From: Simplicispira sp. 125
Lineage (GTDB): Bacteria > Pseudomonadota > Gammaproteobacteria > Burkholderiales > Burkholderiaceae_C
Direction: 5' to 3'
DNA length: 64,000 nt
Assembly (NCBI RefSeq): GCF_003096555.1
Contig: NZ_QEKM01000001.1
Location: 1,674,001-1,738,000, forward strand
Shown here piece by piece: positions 35,000 to 43,200 of the stretch. The notes under the pieces are model-generated. The model ran no database searches. It worked only from the letters and a program-made list of their open reading frames with translations, and was not told the origin of the DNA. Numbering within the stretch: position 1 is the stretch's first letter; the number at the start of each line of letters is the position of its first letter. Made by a program: the position numbers and the translations under genes.

Positions 35000-35959
35000 A
35001 TGAAAACCGTCCAGAACGAAGTTGACGAACGCACCAACCTCACCAGCTCCAACAAATTCGAGCTCCTGTTGTTTCGTCTGGGCGCTGACAGTGCGCTGGG
35101 CCAGTCCGAGCTTTTTGGCATCAATGTGTTCAAGATCCGCGAGATCGTGGCCATGCCCAGCATCACGCCCATCGTGGGTGCCACGCCCCATTCGCTGGGA
35201 GTGGTCAACCTGCGAGGCCAGGTCATTCCGGTGCTGGATCTGCCCTCCATCGTGGGCTGCACGCCCAAGACCGGGCTGAACATCATGCTGGTGACCGAGT
35301 ACGCGCGCACCACGCAAGCCTTTGCAGTCGAATCCGTCGAAGACATCGTGCGCCTGGACTGGAAGCAGGTGCTGTCGGCTGAAACCAGCGGAGCGGCACA
35401 CAACCTGGTCACCAGCATCGCCCGGCTCGATGGCAATACCGATGGCACCCGCCTGGCCCAGGTGCTCGATGTCGAGGCCATCCTGCAAATGGTGTCGCCT
35501 TCGGAAAACCAGCAGGTGGACCCCCAAAAGGTGGGGCCACGGCTCAAGCTCAAAGCCGGAACCATCATCCTGGCAGCGGACGATTCTTTCGTAGCCCGCT
35601 CGATGATCGAGCAGGAATTGCGGGCACTGCAAGCGCCCTACGAAATGACCAAATCGGGCAAAGAGGCCTGGGACCGCCTGAACGCCTTGGCCAAGAGCGC
35701 CGAAGCGGAAGGGAAAACCATTCTCGACAAGGTCAGCCTGGTGTTGACCGATCTGGAAATGCCCGAGATGGACGGTTTCACCCTGACCCGCAACATCAAG
35801 CAGGATGCGCGCTTTAGCGGCCTGCCCGTGGTGATCCATTCATCCCTTTCCGGTTCGGCCAACGAAGACCACGTCCGCAGCGTGGGGGCCGACGCCTACG
35901 TGGCCAAATTTGTCGCAGAAGACCTGGCTGACACGATCCGGTCCGTGCTGCCCCGCTGA
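35000..35959 (+). CDS. cheV: Chemotaxis protein CheV
   Basis: 319 residues, a CheW-like coupling domain (about 20-170: LFGINVFKIREIVAMPSITP, SLGVVNLRGQVIPVLDLPSI) joined to a receiver domain (185-319). The phospho-acceptor is in SLVLTDLEMPEMDGFTL (Asp251). It couples receptors to CheA and can be phosphorylated for adaptation. No other che gene is in the window, so it is an orphan copy here. A Comamonadaceae-typical weak promoter region of 190 bases lies upstream. Confidence 0.93.
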   Translation: MKTVQNEVDERTNLTSSNKFELLLFRLGADSALGQSELFGINVFKIREIVAMPSITPIVGATPHSLGVVNLRGQVIPVLDLPSIVGCTPKTGLNIMLVTEYARTTQAFAVESVEDIVRLDWKQVLSAETSGAAHNLVTSIARLDGNTDGTRLAQVLDVEAILQMVSPSENQQVDPQKVGPRLKLKAGTIILAADDSFVARSMIEQELRALQAPYEMTKSGKEAWDRLNALAKSAEAEGKTILDKVSLVLTDLEMPEMDGFTLTRNIKQDARFSGLPVVIHSSLSGSANEDHVRSVGADAYVAKFVAEDLADTIRSVLPR

Positions 35960-36035
35960 CCTGCGGCCCCGTGCGCGTGTGGAGCAGTGAGGGCCTGGGC
36001 AGCCCCCGCCATCACGCGACCTATCTTCTTTTGCC

Positions 36036-36503
36036 ATGATTTCCTCGCTCTTTCCCTTTGGATGGCAGCATTACCTGCTGGGCGGCCTGCTCATCGGTGC
36101 GGGTGTCGCACTGCTGTTTGTGCTGGTCGGCTTGGTGGGCGGCATGAGCACGGTGTTTTCCTCCACCTGGTCGTTTGTGGTGCAGCGCCCGTTTTTCCAG
36201 CAAGCGCGGTTGACCGGCTCGCGGGGGTGGCGCCTGGTGTATGCCCTGGGTCTCGTCCTTGGTGCGCTGCTGTGGTGGCTGTTGGTGGCCCACGGGGCAG
36301 CACAATCGACCAGCGTGCCAATCTGGCAGTTGGTGGTGGGCGGGTTTCTGGTGGGCTATGGTGCCCGGTTGGGCAATGGCTGCACCTCAGGCCATGGCAT
36401 CTGCGGGCTGGGGTCGATGCAGTGGCCTTCGCTGCTGGCGGTGCTGACCTTTATGGGCACTGCCTTTCTCACGGCGAACCTTGTGGCACGGTGGTTGCCA
36501 TGA
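36036..36503 (+). CDS. YeeE/YedE-family membrane protein, N-terminal half protein
   Basis: 155 residues with four membrane helices (YLLGGLLIGAGVALLFVLVG; LVYALGLVLGALLWWLLVAH and others). It carries the family motif GYGARLGNGCTSGHGICGLG, with the cysteine that in TsuA-type transporters helps thiosulfate passage. Two-gene versions (PmpA/PmpB-like) are common, and the second half follows with an ATGA overlap. It is probably a sulfur-compound transporter in the inner membrane. Confidence 0.88.
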   Translation: MISSLFPFGWQHYLLGGLLIGAGVALLFVLVGLVGGMSTVFSSTWSFVVQRPFFQQARLTGSRGWRLVYALGLVLGALLWWLLVAHGAAQSTSVPIWQLVVGGFLVGYGARLGNGCTSGHGICGLGSMQWPSLLAVLTFMGTAFLTANLVARWLP

Positions 36504-36925
36504 ACGGCGAACGCATGTCCTTGTCCCGCTTTCTGGCCGTTCTGCTGGCCGGTGCACTGTTTGGCTTTGGCCTGGCGCTCTCCACCATGGTGCGGCCAGA
36601 GGTGGTACTGGGTTTTCTGCGCCTTGAAGACTTTGGCCTGGTGCTGGTGATGGGCGGCGCCGTGGTGGTGACGCTGCTGGCCTACAAACTGGCACCACGC
36701 CTGCTGTCGCGCCCGCTGCTGGGCGGGCAGTTTGGCACCCACCCCAGCGCCTGGAACCGCGACACAGCCCTGGGCGCTGCGCTGTTTGGTGTGGGCTGGG
36801 GATTGTGCGGCGTGTGCCCTGGCCCGGCCATTGCAGGATTGGGCACGGGCAACTGGACCTTGTTGTGGGCGCTGGGCGGCATTGCCCTGGGGGCGCTGGT
36901 ACAGGGCCTGCGTGCGCGTTATTGA
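36500..36925 (+). CDS. YeeE/YedE-family membrane protein, second half; stop codon altered by IS
   Basis: 141 residues, membrane helices FLAVLLAGALFGFGLALSTM and LVLVMGGAVVVTLLAYKL, and the second cysteine motif GWGLCGVCPGPAIAGLG. The gene ends CGT-TAT-TGA, where the TGA lies inside the left inverted repeat of the adjacent IS630-like element. Removing the element and one TA copy gives CGT-TAA. The insertion therefore struck the original stop codon and added one Tyr to the protein. Function should be unchanged. Confidence 0.88.
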   Translation: MNGERMSLSRFLAVLLAGALFGFGLALSTMVRPEVVLGFLRLEDFGLVLVMGGAVVVTLLAYKLAPRLLSRPLLGGQFGTHPSAWNRDTALGAALFGVGWGLCGVCPGPAIAGLGTGNWTLLWALGGIALGALVQGLRARY

Positions 36926-38037
36926 TCCGGCCCCTGTGAACTTGCATCAAGCTGCATAGCGAACCGGTTGGTGCTCGAAGTATTTGCGGATGCGCTCGGG
37001 TCGGCGCTGCACGCTGCGCAGATGCCTGGCGGCAGCATCCACGAGCTGCTTCTTGGTTCGTGCCGGCGCCAGCTTCGTCACCGCCTGCTTGATGTCCGCA
37101 TTGGCCATCTCGTCGGGGTTCAACTCCGGGCTGTAGCTCGGCAGGTAGAAGACCTCAATCTCGTCTTTGTGCTCGGCCAGCCAGGCCTTCACCGCCTTGG
37201 CGTGGTGCACTCTGAGGTTGTCCAGTATCAGGAACACCTTGCTGCGCTGCCCTTTGATGAGTCGGCGCAGAAAATCGATAAGGATCGCGGTGTTCAATGC
37301 CCCGTCAAAGATGCGCCAGCGCATCTGTCCCTTGTTGGTCACCGTGGAGATGATCGACAGACCATGGCGCTTGTTGTTGACGCGCACGACGGGCGTCTGG
37401 CCCTTGGGCGCGAAGCCACGACCGCGCACGTCATCGCTGCGCAGCCCACTCTCGTCGCCCCAGTGAATCTCGGCCCCTTCGTGCTTGGCGCGCGCGGCTA
37501 TGGCAGGGTAGTCCTGCTGCAGCCATTGGCTCACCGCAGCGGGCGACTGCTCGTAGGCCTTCTTCATCGGCTTTTGCGGTGTGAAGCCCCAGCGCGCCAG
37601 GTACTTGCCCATGGTGCGCACGGACAGCTTCAGACCGAAGCGCTGCTCGATGAGTTCGGCCACCGCAGCGCGTGTCCACAGCGCGTAAGGCATCTTGAGC
37701 TGGTCGGGGGTCTTGTCGGCAATGAGCTTTTGGGCCAGCTTCTCCTGTTCGGGACGGAGCAGACGATCCTCGCCGAACTTGCGACCACCAGGGGTGTCGT
37801 GCAGGGCCTTGGCCCCATGCTCGCCGTGGCGTTTGCAGATGTTGAAGACGCCGGTTTTGCTCAAACCGGTGATCTCGGCAATCTCGTCATAGGTGCGGCC
37901 GGCTTTGCGCAGGCGCACGACCTGCACTCGCCGCTCGTGCCTGGCCTCGGGGGCCAGTGATCTCATGTCGGTTGCTTGCATGGGATCAAGCTGGGGACAT
38001 AATCGAATAATTCAAGTCTACAAGGGCCGGATCAATA
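36920..38037. mobile_element. Intact IS630-type insertion sequence with TA duplication
   Basis: 23-base inverted repeats at 36922-36944 (TTGATCCGGCCCCTGTGAACTTG) and, reversed, 38013-38035 (TTGATCCGGCCCTTGTAGACTTG) agree at 20 of 23 positions. They are flanked by TA at 36920-36921 and 38036-38037, the expected IS630/Tc1 target duplication. The transposase gene fills the space. The full frame and good repeats indicate a recent, possibly active insertion. Confidence 0.93.
36947..37981 (-). CDS. IS630-family transposase
   Basis: 344 residues. The N-terminal helix-turn-helix lies at RRVQVVRLRKAGRTYDEIAE and ITGLSKTGVFNICKRHGEHG, followed by a second winged helix (FGLKLSVRTMGKYLARWGFT). The DDE core has the first Asp in EIHWGDESGLRSD, the second in VFLILDNLRVHHAKAV and the Glu in YLPSYSPELNPDEMAN. 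It is complete, which fits an element capable of moving. Confidence 0.93.
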   Translation of the reverse strand: MQATDMRSLAPEARHERRVQVVRLRKAGRTYDEIAEITGLSKTGVFNICKRHGEHGAKALHDTPGGRKFGEDRLLRPEQEKLAQKLIADKTPDQLKMPYALWTRAAVAELIEQRFGLKLSVRTMGKYLARWGFTPQKPMKKAYEQSPAAVSQWLQQDYPAIAARAKHEGAEIHWGDESGLRSDDVRGRGFAPKGQTPVVRVNNKRHGLSIISTVTNKGQMRWRIFDGALNTAILIDFLRRLIKGQRSKVFLILDNLRVHHAKAVKAWLAEHKDEIEVFYLPSYSPELNPDEMANADIKQAVTKLAPARTKKQLVDAAARHLRSVQRRPERIRKYFEHQPVRYAA

Positions 38038-38051
38038 ATGCCCTGCTTTGC

Positions 38052-38366
38052 TCACGCAAAGGTGTCCAGCAAAACCCCTTTGGTGCGGCCTGTGGCGAAC
38101 GCGGTACCGTCGCGCTGCACACCCATTTCGATCGATGACACATTGCGGCGCGCCAGATCGGAGCGCTGACCCGCCTGGGAGGCCTGGTTCGTCAACCCGT
38201 CGGCACGCGCCTGCTCCTGGTCAGCACTGCGCTGCGCTGCCTGTGCCTGGGCTTCCAGGGCACGTGCGGTTTGCTCTGACTGGCTGGCAGCGCGCCGCGC
38301 CGCCTGCAGTTGAAACTGCCCACCCGGCGCTGCGAACCCCAGATTGCTGCTGGCTATCGATAGCAT
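38052..38366 (-). CDS. Small Ala/Gln-rich hypothetical protein
   Basis: 104 residues, MLSIASSNLGFAAPGGQFQL then a long Ala/Gln/Arg helix (RAASQSEQTARALEAQAQAA) that can form a coiled coil, and an end KGVLLDTFA. It has no signal peptide. Similar in composition to the next minus-strand protein (38491-38805); together they look like small structural or anti-sigma-like proteins. I do not recognise the family. It was the original downstream neighbour (convergent) of the YeeE gene before the IS came in. Confidence 0.65.
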   Translation of the reverse strand: MLSIASSNLGFAAPGGQFQLQAARRAASQSEQTARALEAQAQAAQRSADQEQARADGLTNQASQAGQRSDLARRNVSSIEMGVQRDGTAFATGRTKGVLLDTFA

Positions 38367-38376
38367 GCTCCCTCCT

Positions 38377-38482
38377 TATTCCATTTCTAAACCATCCGTG
38401 CCGTTGTTGCTTCTCCTTGCCGTGCTACAGCACTGATCGTAGGCTTCGCGCCTAGAGACGAATGATTGAGAAAAAGAAATAT
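38377..38482 (-). repeat. 102-bp TIR repeat (MITE-like family B), copy 1
   Basis: Read on the minus strand it matches 60501-60602: TCATTCGT.TCTAGGCGC.AAGCC, CAGTGCTGTAGCACG.CAAGG.GAAGCAACAACG, TTTAGAAATGGAAT. One end has ATTCCATTTCTAAACCATCCGTG. It lies between the two small Ala/Gln-rich genes. Confidence 0.75.
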
Positions 38483-38490
38483 TTCGGCCT

Positions 38491-38805
38491 TCAACCGGGG
38501 CCACCTGCCTCTGCGTAGGTTCGTCGCAACTGGGCGTTGAGCAGCGACATCTGTTCGCTGGCCACCCGCCCGTTATCCGACGCCTCAGATGCACCTGCGG
38601 CCCGATCTTCCTTGGCCTGAGCGGCCAACTGCTGAGCCCGTGCGCTCAGGGTAACGGTGGTTTCATTGCCGACAGGCTCGGGGGTTTCGGCCTGCAGACT
38701 GGCATTGCGCCGATAGGCTGCGGCATTATCTGCCTGGCCTACACCGGGGGTCGCAGCACCCGCATAGCGGCTGGCAGCATCCTGGTTGCGTTGAACAGCT
38801 TCCAT
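38491..38805 (-). CDS. Small Ala/Gln-rich hypothetical protein
   Basis: 104 residues beginning MEAVQRNQDAASRYAGAATP. AGGAG about 8 bases upstream of ATG 38805 decides the start. It contains NETTVTLSARAQQLAAQAKE, a segment that recurs in small proteins of Burkholderiales of unknown role, and ends QLRRTYAEAGGPG. It has no signal or membrane helix. It is upstream of 38052-38366 on the same strand, separated by a 102-bp repeat. Confidence 0.68.
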   Translation of the reverse strand: MEAVQRNQDAASRYAGAATPGVGQADNAAAYRRNASLQAETPEPVGNETTVTLSARAQQLAAQAKEDRAAGASEASDNGRVASEQMSLLNAQLRRTYAEAGGPG

Positions 38806-38832
38806 GGACTGGTCTCCTGTGATCAAGGGTCT

Positions 38833-38997
38833 AAGGCGATGCTGAACAAGTCACCGCGATGATGCGCGCCGTGCATCGGGATGGGATGCAAGGCGCAAAC
38901 CGCAGCCATAGCCGCAGCTATGGCGAGGATTTGCAACGCCGCAGACCGCCCGAGGTACGGATGCGCAGCGCGTGAGGGACTTGTTCAGCATTGCCCT
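38833..38997. repeat. MITE-like element (family A), copy 1
   Basis: 165 bases bounded by inverted arms AAGGCGATGCTGAACAAGT (38833-38851) and ACTTGTTCAGCATTGCCCT (38979-38997), which pair at 17 of 19 positions. The interior has its own inverted repeat (CCGCAGCCATAGC/GCTATGG) and no coding capacity. A shorter relative with similar arms lies at 56728-56794. Confidence 0.75.
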
Positions 38998-39080
38998 AAG
39001 CGCCCATCGTCGTGCAACTGCAGCCAAAAGTAAAGCCAAGACCGCAGAAGGCAGCGATAGCGCAATACCGACAAACGCTC

Positions 39081-39132
39081 TTATTTTGATAGCTAATTGC
39101 GCTTTACAGTCAAACGATAGAGCCTATTTTGA
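39081..39132. repeat. Interspersed palindromic repeat, copy 5
   Basis: TTATTTTGATAGCTAATTGCGCTTTACAGTCAAACGATAGAGCCTATTTT. The left half fits the family well and the right arm is degenerate. It lies just beyond the 3' end of the patatin gene. Confidence 0.65.
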
Positions 39133-39153
39133 CAGTGAATTTTTTTAAACAAC

Positions 39154-40110
39154 TCACAGAAAGGCAGCCACACGCGCCGGATCGGTCTGCGCCAGCGTCG
39201 CACGTCCCAGCCCCGTGAGGGTCCTGGTCGCAGCCTTGGTTGCAATGTCGATGCCCAGGCCTGCCTGGGCGGGCCAGGGCGCATCAAGGCGCAGGTAGCG
39301 GTCGTCGAGCCGGTCTTCCATGACGGCCTGCACATGCTGCTGTTGTACCGAGATCATGGTCAGAATCAGGCGCCCATCGGTCAGCCAGCCCACAGCGCCG
39401 GCGTCGGCCTCGACGCTGTCGGCGGGTTGGTAGCCCATGGTGGCAGTACCCACCGACAACATGCGCACCTTGGACGGCTTGGCGCCCATGAAGTGCTCGG
39501 CTTCGTGCAGGGCCACCTGGTCGGGCGCCACGGCAAACAGGCCCCCGTCAGCATATAGCTTGGTGCCCACCTTCACACAAGGGAAGAAGGCTGGCGCAGC
39601 GCAGGTGGCCAGCGTCACATCCACCACGCTCAGCGATTCGTCGCCCAGCGATCCTTGGGCATGGGGCGTTTTGAACACCTTGGTCACGCTGCGCGAAACG
39701 TCGACCGCAGGCACCACCACGGCGTGCAGCGCATCGCCCAGTGTCTTCTTGCCGAAATGGCGGGTCAGTTCCCGGCGCAGGGCTTCCCCGGTGTATTTGG
39801 GGCCCAGCACGGACCGCGTAAGGTCAATCAGGCGCGTGACGGCACCGCCGGGCAGGCGGCGCGATGAGAACACGTCCTCTCCGCGCTCGACAAACAGCTT
39901 GACGATTTGCGCCATGGGCACCTCGAACGCCAGTGCCATGGCCAGCAGCCCACCGACCGACGTGCCGGCGATCAGGTCAAACCGCCGCCCCAGCGGCTCG
40001 CCTACACGTTCTTCCAGTTCGGCAAGCACCACCGCTGCATACAAACCCAGATAACCACCGCCGCTGAGGGCGAGGATGCGAAATTCGGAAGAAGGGTTCT
40101 TTGCAGGCAT
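39154..40110 (-). CDS. Patatin-like phospholipase (CapV-like)
   Basis: 318 residues. The oxyanion loop is LSGGGYLGLYAA (about residues 16-27), the nucleophile elbow AGTSVGGLLAM (GxSxG, Ser about 50) and the dyad aspartate YADGGLFAVAP (DGG). All catalytic parts are present, so it is probably an active lipid acyl hydrolase in the cytoplasm. The length and opening motif recall CapV, the cyclic-nucleotide-activated effector of CBASS, but no CD-NTase lies in the window. It could equally be a bacterial housekeeping patatin. Confidence 0.87.
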   Translation of the reverse strand: MPAKNPSSEFRILALSGGGYLGLYAAVVLAELEERVGEPLGRRFDLIAGTSVGGLLAMALAFEVPMAQIVKLFVERGEDVFSSRRLPGGAVTRLIDLTRSVLGPKYTGEALRRELTRHFGKKTLGDALHAVVVPAVDVSRSVTKVFKTPHAQGSLGDESLSVVDVTLATCAAPAFFPCVKVGTKLYADGGLFAVAPDQVALHEAEHFMGAKPSKVRMLSVGTATMGYQPADSVEADAGAVGWLTDGRLILTMISVQQQHVQAVMEDRLDDRYLRLDAPWPAQAGLGIDIATKAATRTLTGLGRATLAQTDPARVAAFL

Positions 40111-40219
40111 TTCGAAGCAGAGGTTGGAAGAGCGCCCAGTATCTGCAGGTTTACGCGCATTCGCAATGCGGACCGCAGCTTATTGCAGGGTGGGGATTCC
40201 ACTCTATTTTTCCGCACTT

Positions 40220-43200
40220 TCAGGTGCGCACGGGATAGGACTGAAGCCAGTCGACCAGGGCATCGGCAGGCATGGGGCGTGCGTAGTGATAACCCTGCGC
40301 TTCATGGCACTGGTACAGGTGGAGGATGCTGGCCAGCTCGCCGGTTTCCACCCCTTCGGCAATGACCTTGAGTTTGAGGCTGCGCGCCATGCTGATGATG
40401 GCGCGCACGATGGCCGCGTCGTCCGGGTCACTGACGATGTCGCGCACGAAGGACTGGTCGATCTTGAGCTTGTCCACGGCAAAACGCTTGAGGTAAGCCA
40501 GGCTGGAATAGCCGGTGCCGAAGTCATCGATAGACAGGCACACGCCCAGCGCTTTGAGGCGGCGCAAGGTTTCGAGCACCTGCTCAGCATCGTCGATCAG
40601 CAGGGATTCTGTCAGCTCCAGCTCCAGCCAGGCTGGGTCGAGCCCGGAATCGACCAGCGCCTGCGTCACGGTGCACAACAGGTCGCTGCGGCGAAACTGC
40701 ACCGCCGAAAGGTTGACCGCCATGGTCATCTCGGGCAAACCCGCCTGCTGCCAGCGCACGGCCTGGGCACAGGCTTCGCGCAACACCCACTCACCAATCG
40801 GCACAATCAGCCCGCTCTCCTCGGCGGCGGCAATGAAGCGCCCCGGCAGCAACAACTCCTGCGGGTCACGCTGCCAGCGCAGCAGGGCTTCCACGCCCAC
40901 CACGCGCCCGCTGGCCAGCTCGATCTGCGGCTGGTAGTGCAGCACGAACTGGTGCTGGTCCAGCGCCCAGTGCAGCGCAGTGCGCAGCTGAAACTGCTCC
41001 AGCGCCTGGGCATTCATCTGGGCGGTATAAAAACGGTAGGTATTGCGCCCGGCCGCCTTGGCCTGGTACATGGCGGTATCGGCGCGTTGCAGCAGTGCGT
41101 CAAAATCCTGGCCATCGTCGGGCCATACCGCCACGCCCATGGAAACGGTAGCGGCCAGCTCGTGGTTGTCGATGCTGAAGGGTTTGCTCAAGGCATCGAT
41201 GACCTTGGTGGTCACCCGGCTGACAGCCTCCTGGTCGTGGATGTCAGTGAGGGCTATGAGGAACTCGTCGCCGCCCTGGCGGCTGATCGTGTCAGTTTCG
41301 CGCACACACTCACGCAGGCGCTGCGCCACCTGCTGCAGCAGGTGGTCACCCACCGGATGGCCCAGCGTGTCGTTAATGGTTTTGAAGTGGTCCAGATCCA
41401 CATACAGCAGCGCCACCTTGCACCCGCTGCGTTCAGACCAGGCCATGGCCAAGGCAAACCGGTCGCGGAACAGCACGCGGTTGGGCAAACCGGTGAGGGG
41501 ATCGTGGTGCGCGAGAAAATCAATGCGCGCCTCGTTCTCCTTGCGCTCGGTGATGTCCTGGATAAAGGCCAGCACCAGCGGCTCGTTGTTGATGTCGATC
41601 AGCTCGGCCGACAGGCTCACCAGCCGTATCTCACCCGACTTGCAACGCCATTGCGACTCGAAATCGAGCGCCGTGCCAACGCGCCTGAGTTCATCCAGCC
41701 AGGCCTGGCGGGACGCCAGATCGACCCATAAACCAATATCCAGTGTGGACTTCCCGATCAGGTCTGCCCGTGTCCAGCCAAAGTATTTTTCATACTTGTC
41801 ATTGACTTCAATGAACCGACCGTCCGATATCTGCGCGATCGACGCCGCCAGCGGGCTGGCCCGAAACGCCACCTGGAACCGCTGCTCGGTCTGGCGCAGC
41901 AGGGTAATGTCCTGCATGGCCCCCGACAGGGTGATGGGATGGCCCTGAACATTGCATTCCACGTGGCCGGTGGCCAGACCAATGCGCACGCTGCCATCCA
42001 TGCGCACGAACTGAAACTCTTCCTGGTAATCGGTGCGCTGCTCCAGTGCGCTTTGCAGAGAAGCCTCTATCCGCCTCCGATCCTGGGGAATGATGTGCTG
42101 CAAAAAGGCCTCAATGGTCGGCGATTGACTGCCCGGCGCATAACCAAAGCACTTCAGGGTTTCATCGCCCCAGTGCAGTTCACCCGTCGCTATCGACCAT
42201 TCCCAATGACCCACCCGCGCGAGCTTGGCGGCCTCTTGCATGCGACGGCGACTGTCCTTGGCATCGGTAATGTCATGGAAAAGCTCAAACTTGCTCACCG
42301 TGCCGTCGGGATTATGGAAAGGCAGGTCAAACAGGTCAAAGGTGCGCCCCTTGGGCGACGTCCATTCCCATTGCACCGTCTTTCCGGCCAATACCTTGTC
42401 ATGGTTGCACCAGTCACACTGTGAATTCCGGCCATGGAAATACTCGTAGCACTTGCGGCCTTGCACCGGTCCGAACTCCCGTTCCAGCGCCGGATTGAGA
42501 TATTCAATATCAAAATTCGCGCTGGTGATGTACACCCCATCGGGCAGCAAGTCCAGAATGCCCATCAGGCGCGTGCGGTCGGCAGCCAATTGCTCGGTCA
42601 GCGTCTGCATGCGCTTGATTTCGCTGATGTCGGTCCACGTCAGCACCACGCCATCACCCCGCGCGCCGTCTTCCTTGAAAGGCAGCATGCGCTGGTACAC
42701 CCAGCGCCCACCCCCCAGCGCAATTTCGTGTTCGATGCGATCACCCGTGCGTGCGCAGCGCTGCAACTCCGCCAAAAAGTCCTGCTGCGATCCGATGCGG
42801 TAATGGATATCGCGCACCGGGCGACCCAGATCACTGGCCCGCAGCGCCAGAAATTCGCCCACCGCCGGGCTAAAGCGGCGCAAGTGCAACTGCGCATCCA
42901 GAAACACAATGCCGATCTCGGTGCTGTCGAGCAAGTGGTCGTAATCGCGGTTCAGCGTGCCCAGTTCTTCGTTCTTGCCTTCGAGTTCGCGGTTGAGGAC
43001 ATACAGGTCTTCATTCACCGACTTGAGTTCTTCGTTGGTGCTCTGCAGCTCCTCGTTGGAGGCCGTCAGTTCCTCGTTGCCCAGGTCGAGCCGCTCGTGG
43101 CTGGCCTGCAGCTCAAGCACCATCTCCTGCAGGCGTTCGCGCGTGGCCAGCAGCTCTGCTTCAAGCACTTCCGGCGGCTGACCCGTCACGTCGGGCAAAT

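Larger units (their letters stand above)
38806..39153. other. Gene-free stretch with two repeats
   Basis: 348 bases between a small-protein gene and the patatin gene. It is filled by a MITE-like element (38833-38997) and an interspersed palindrome (39081-39132). I see no gene. Confidence 0.6.
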
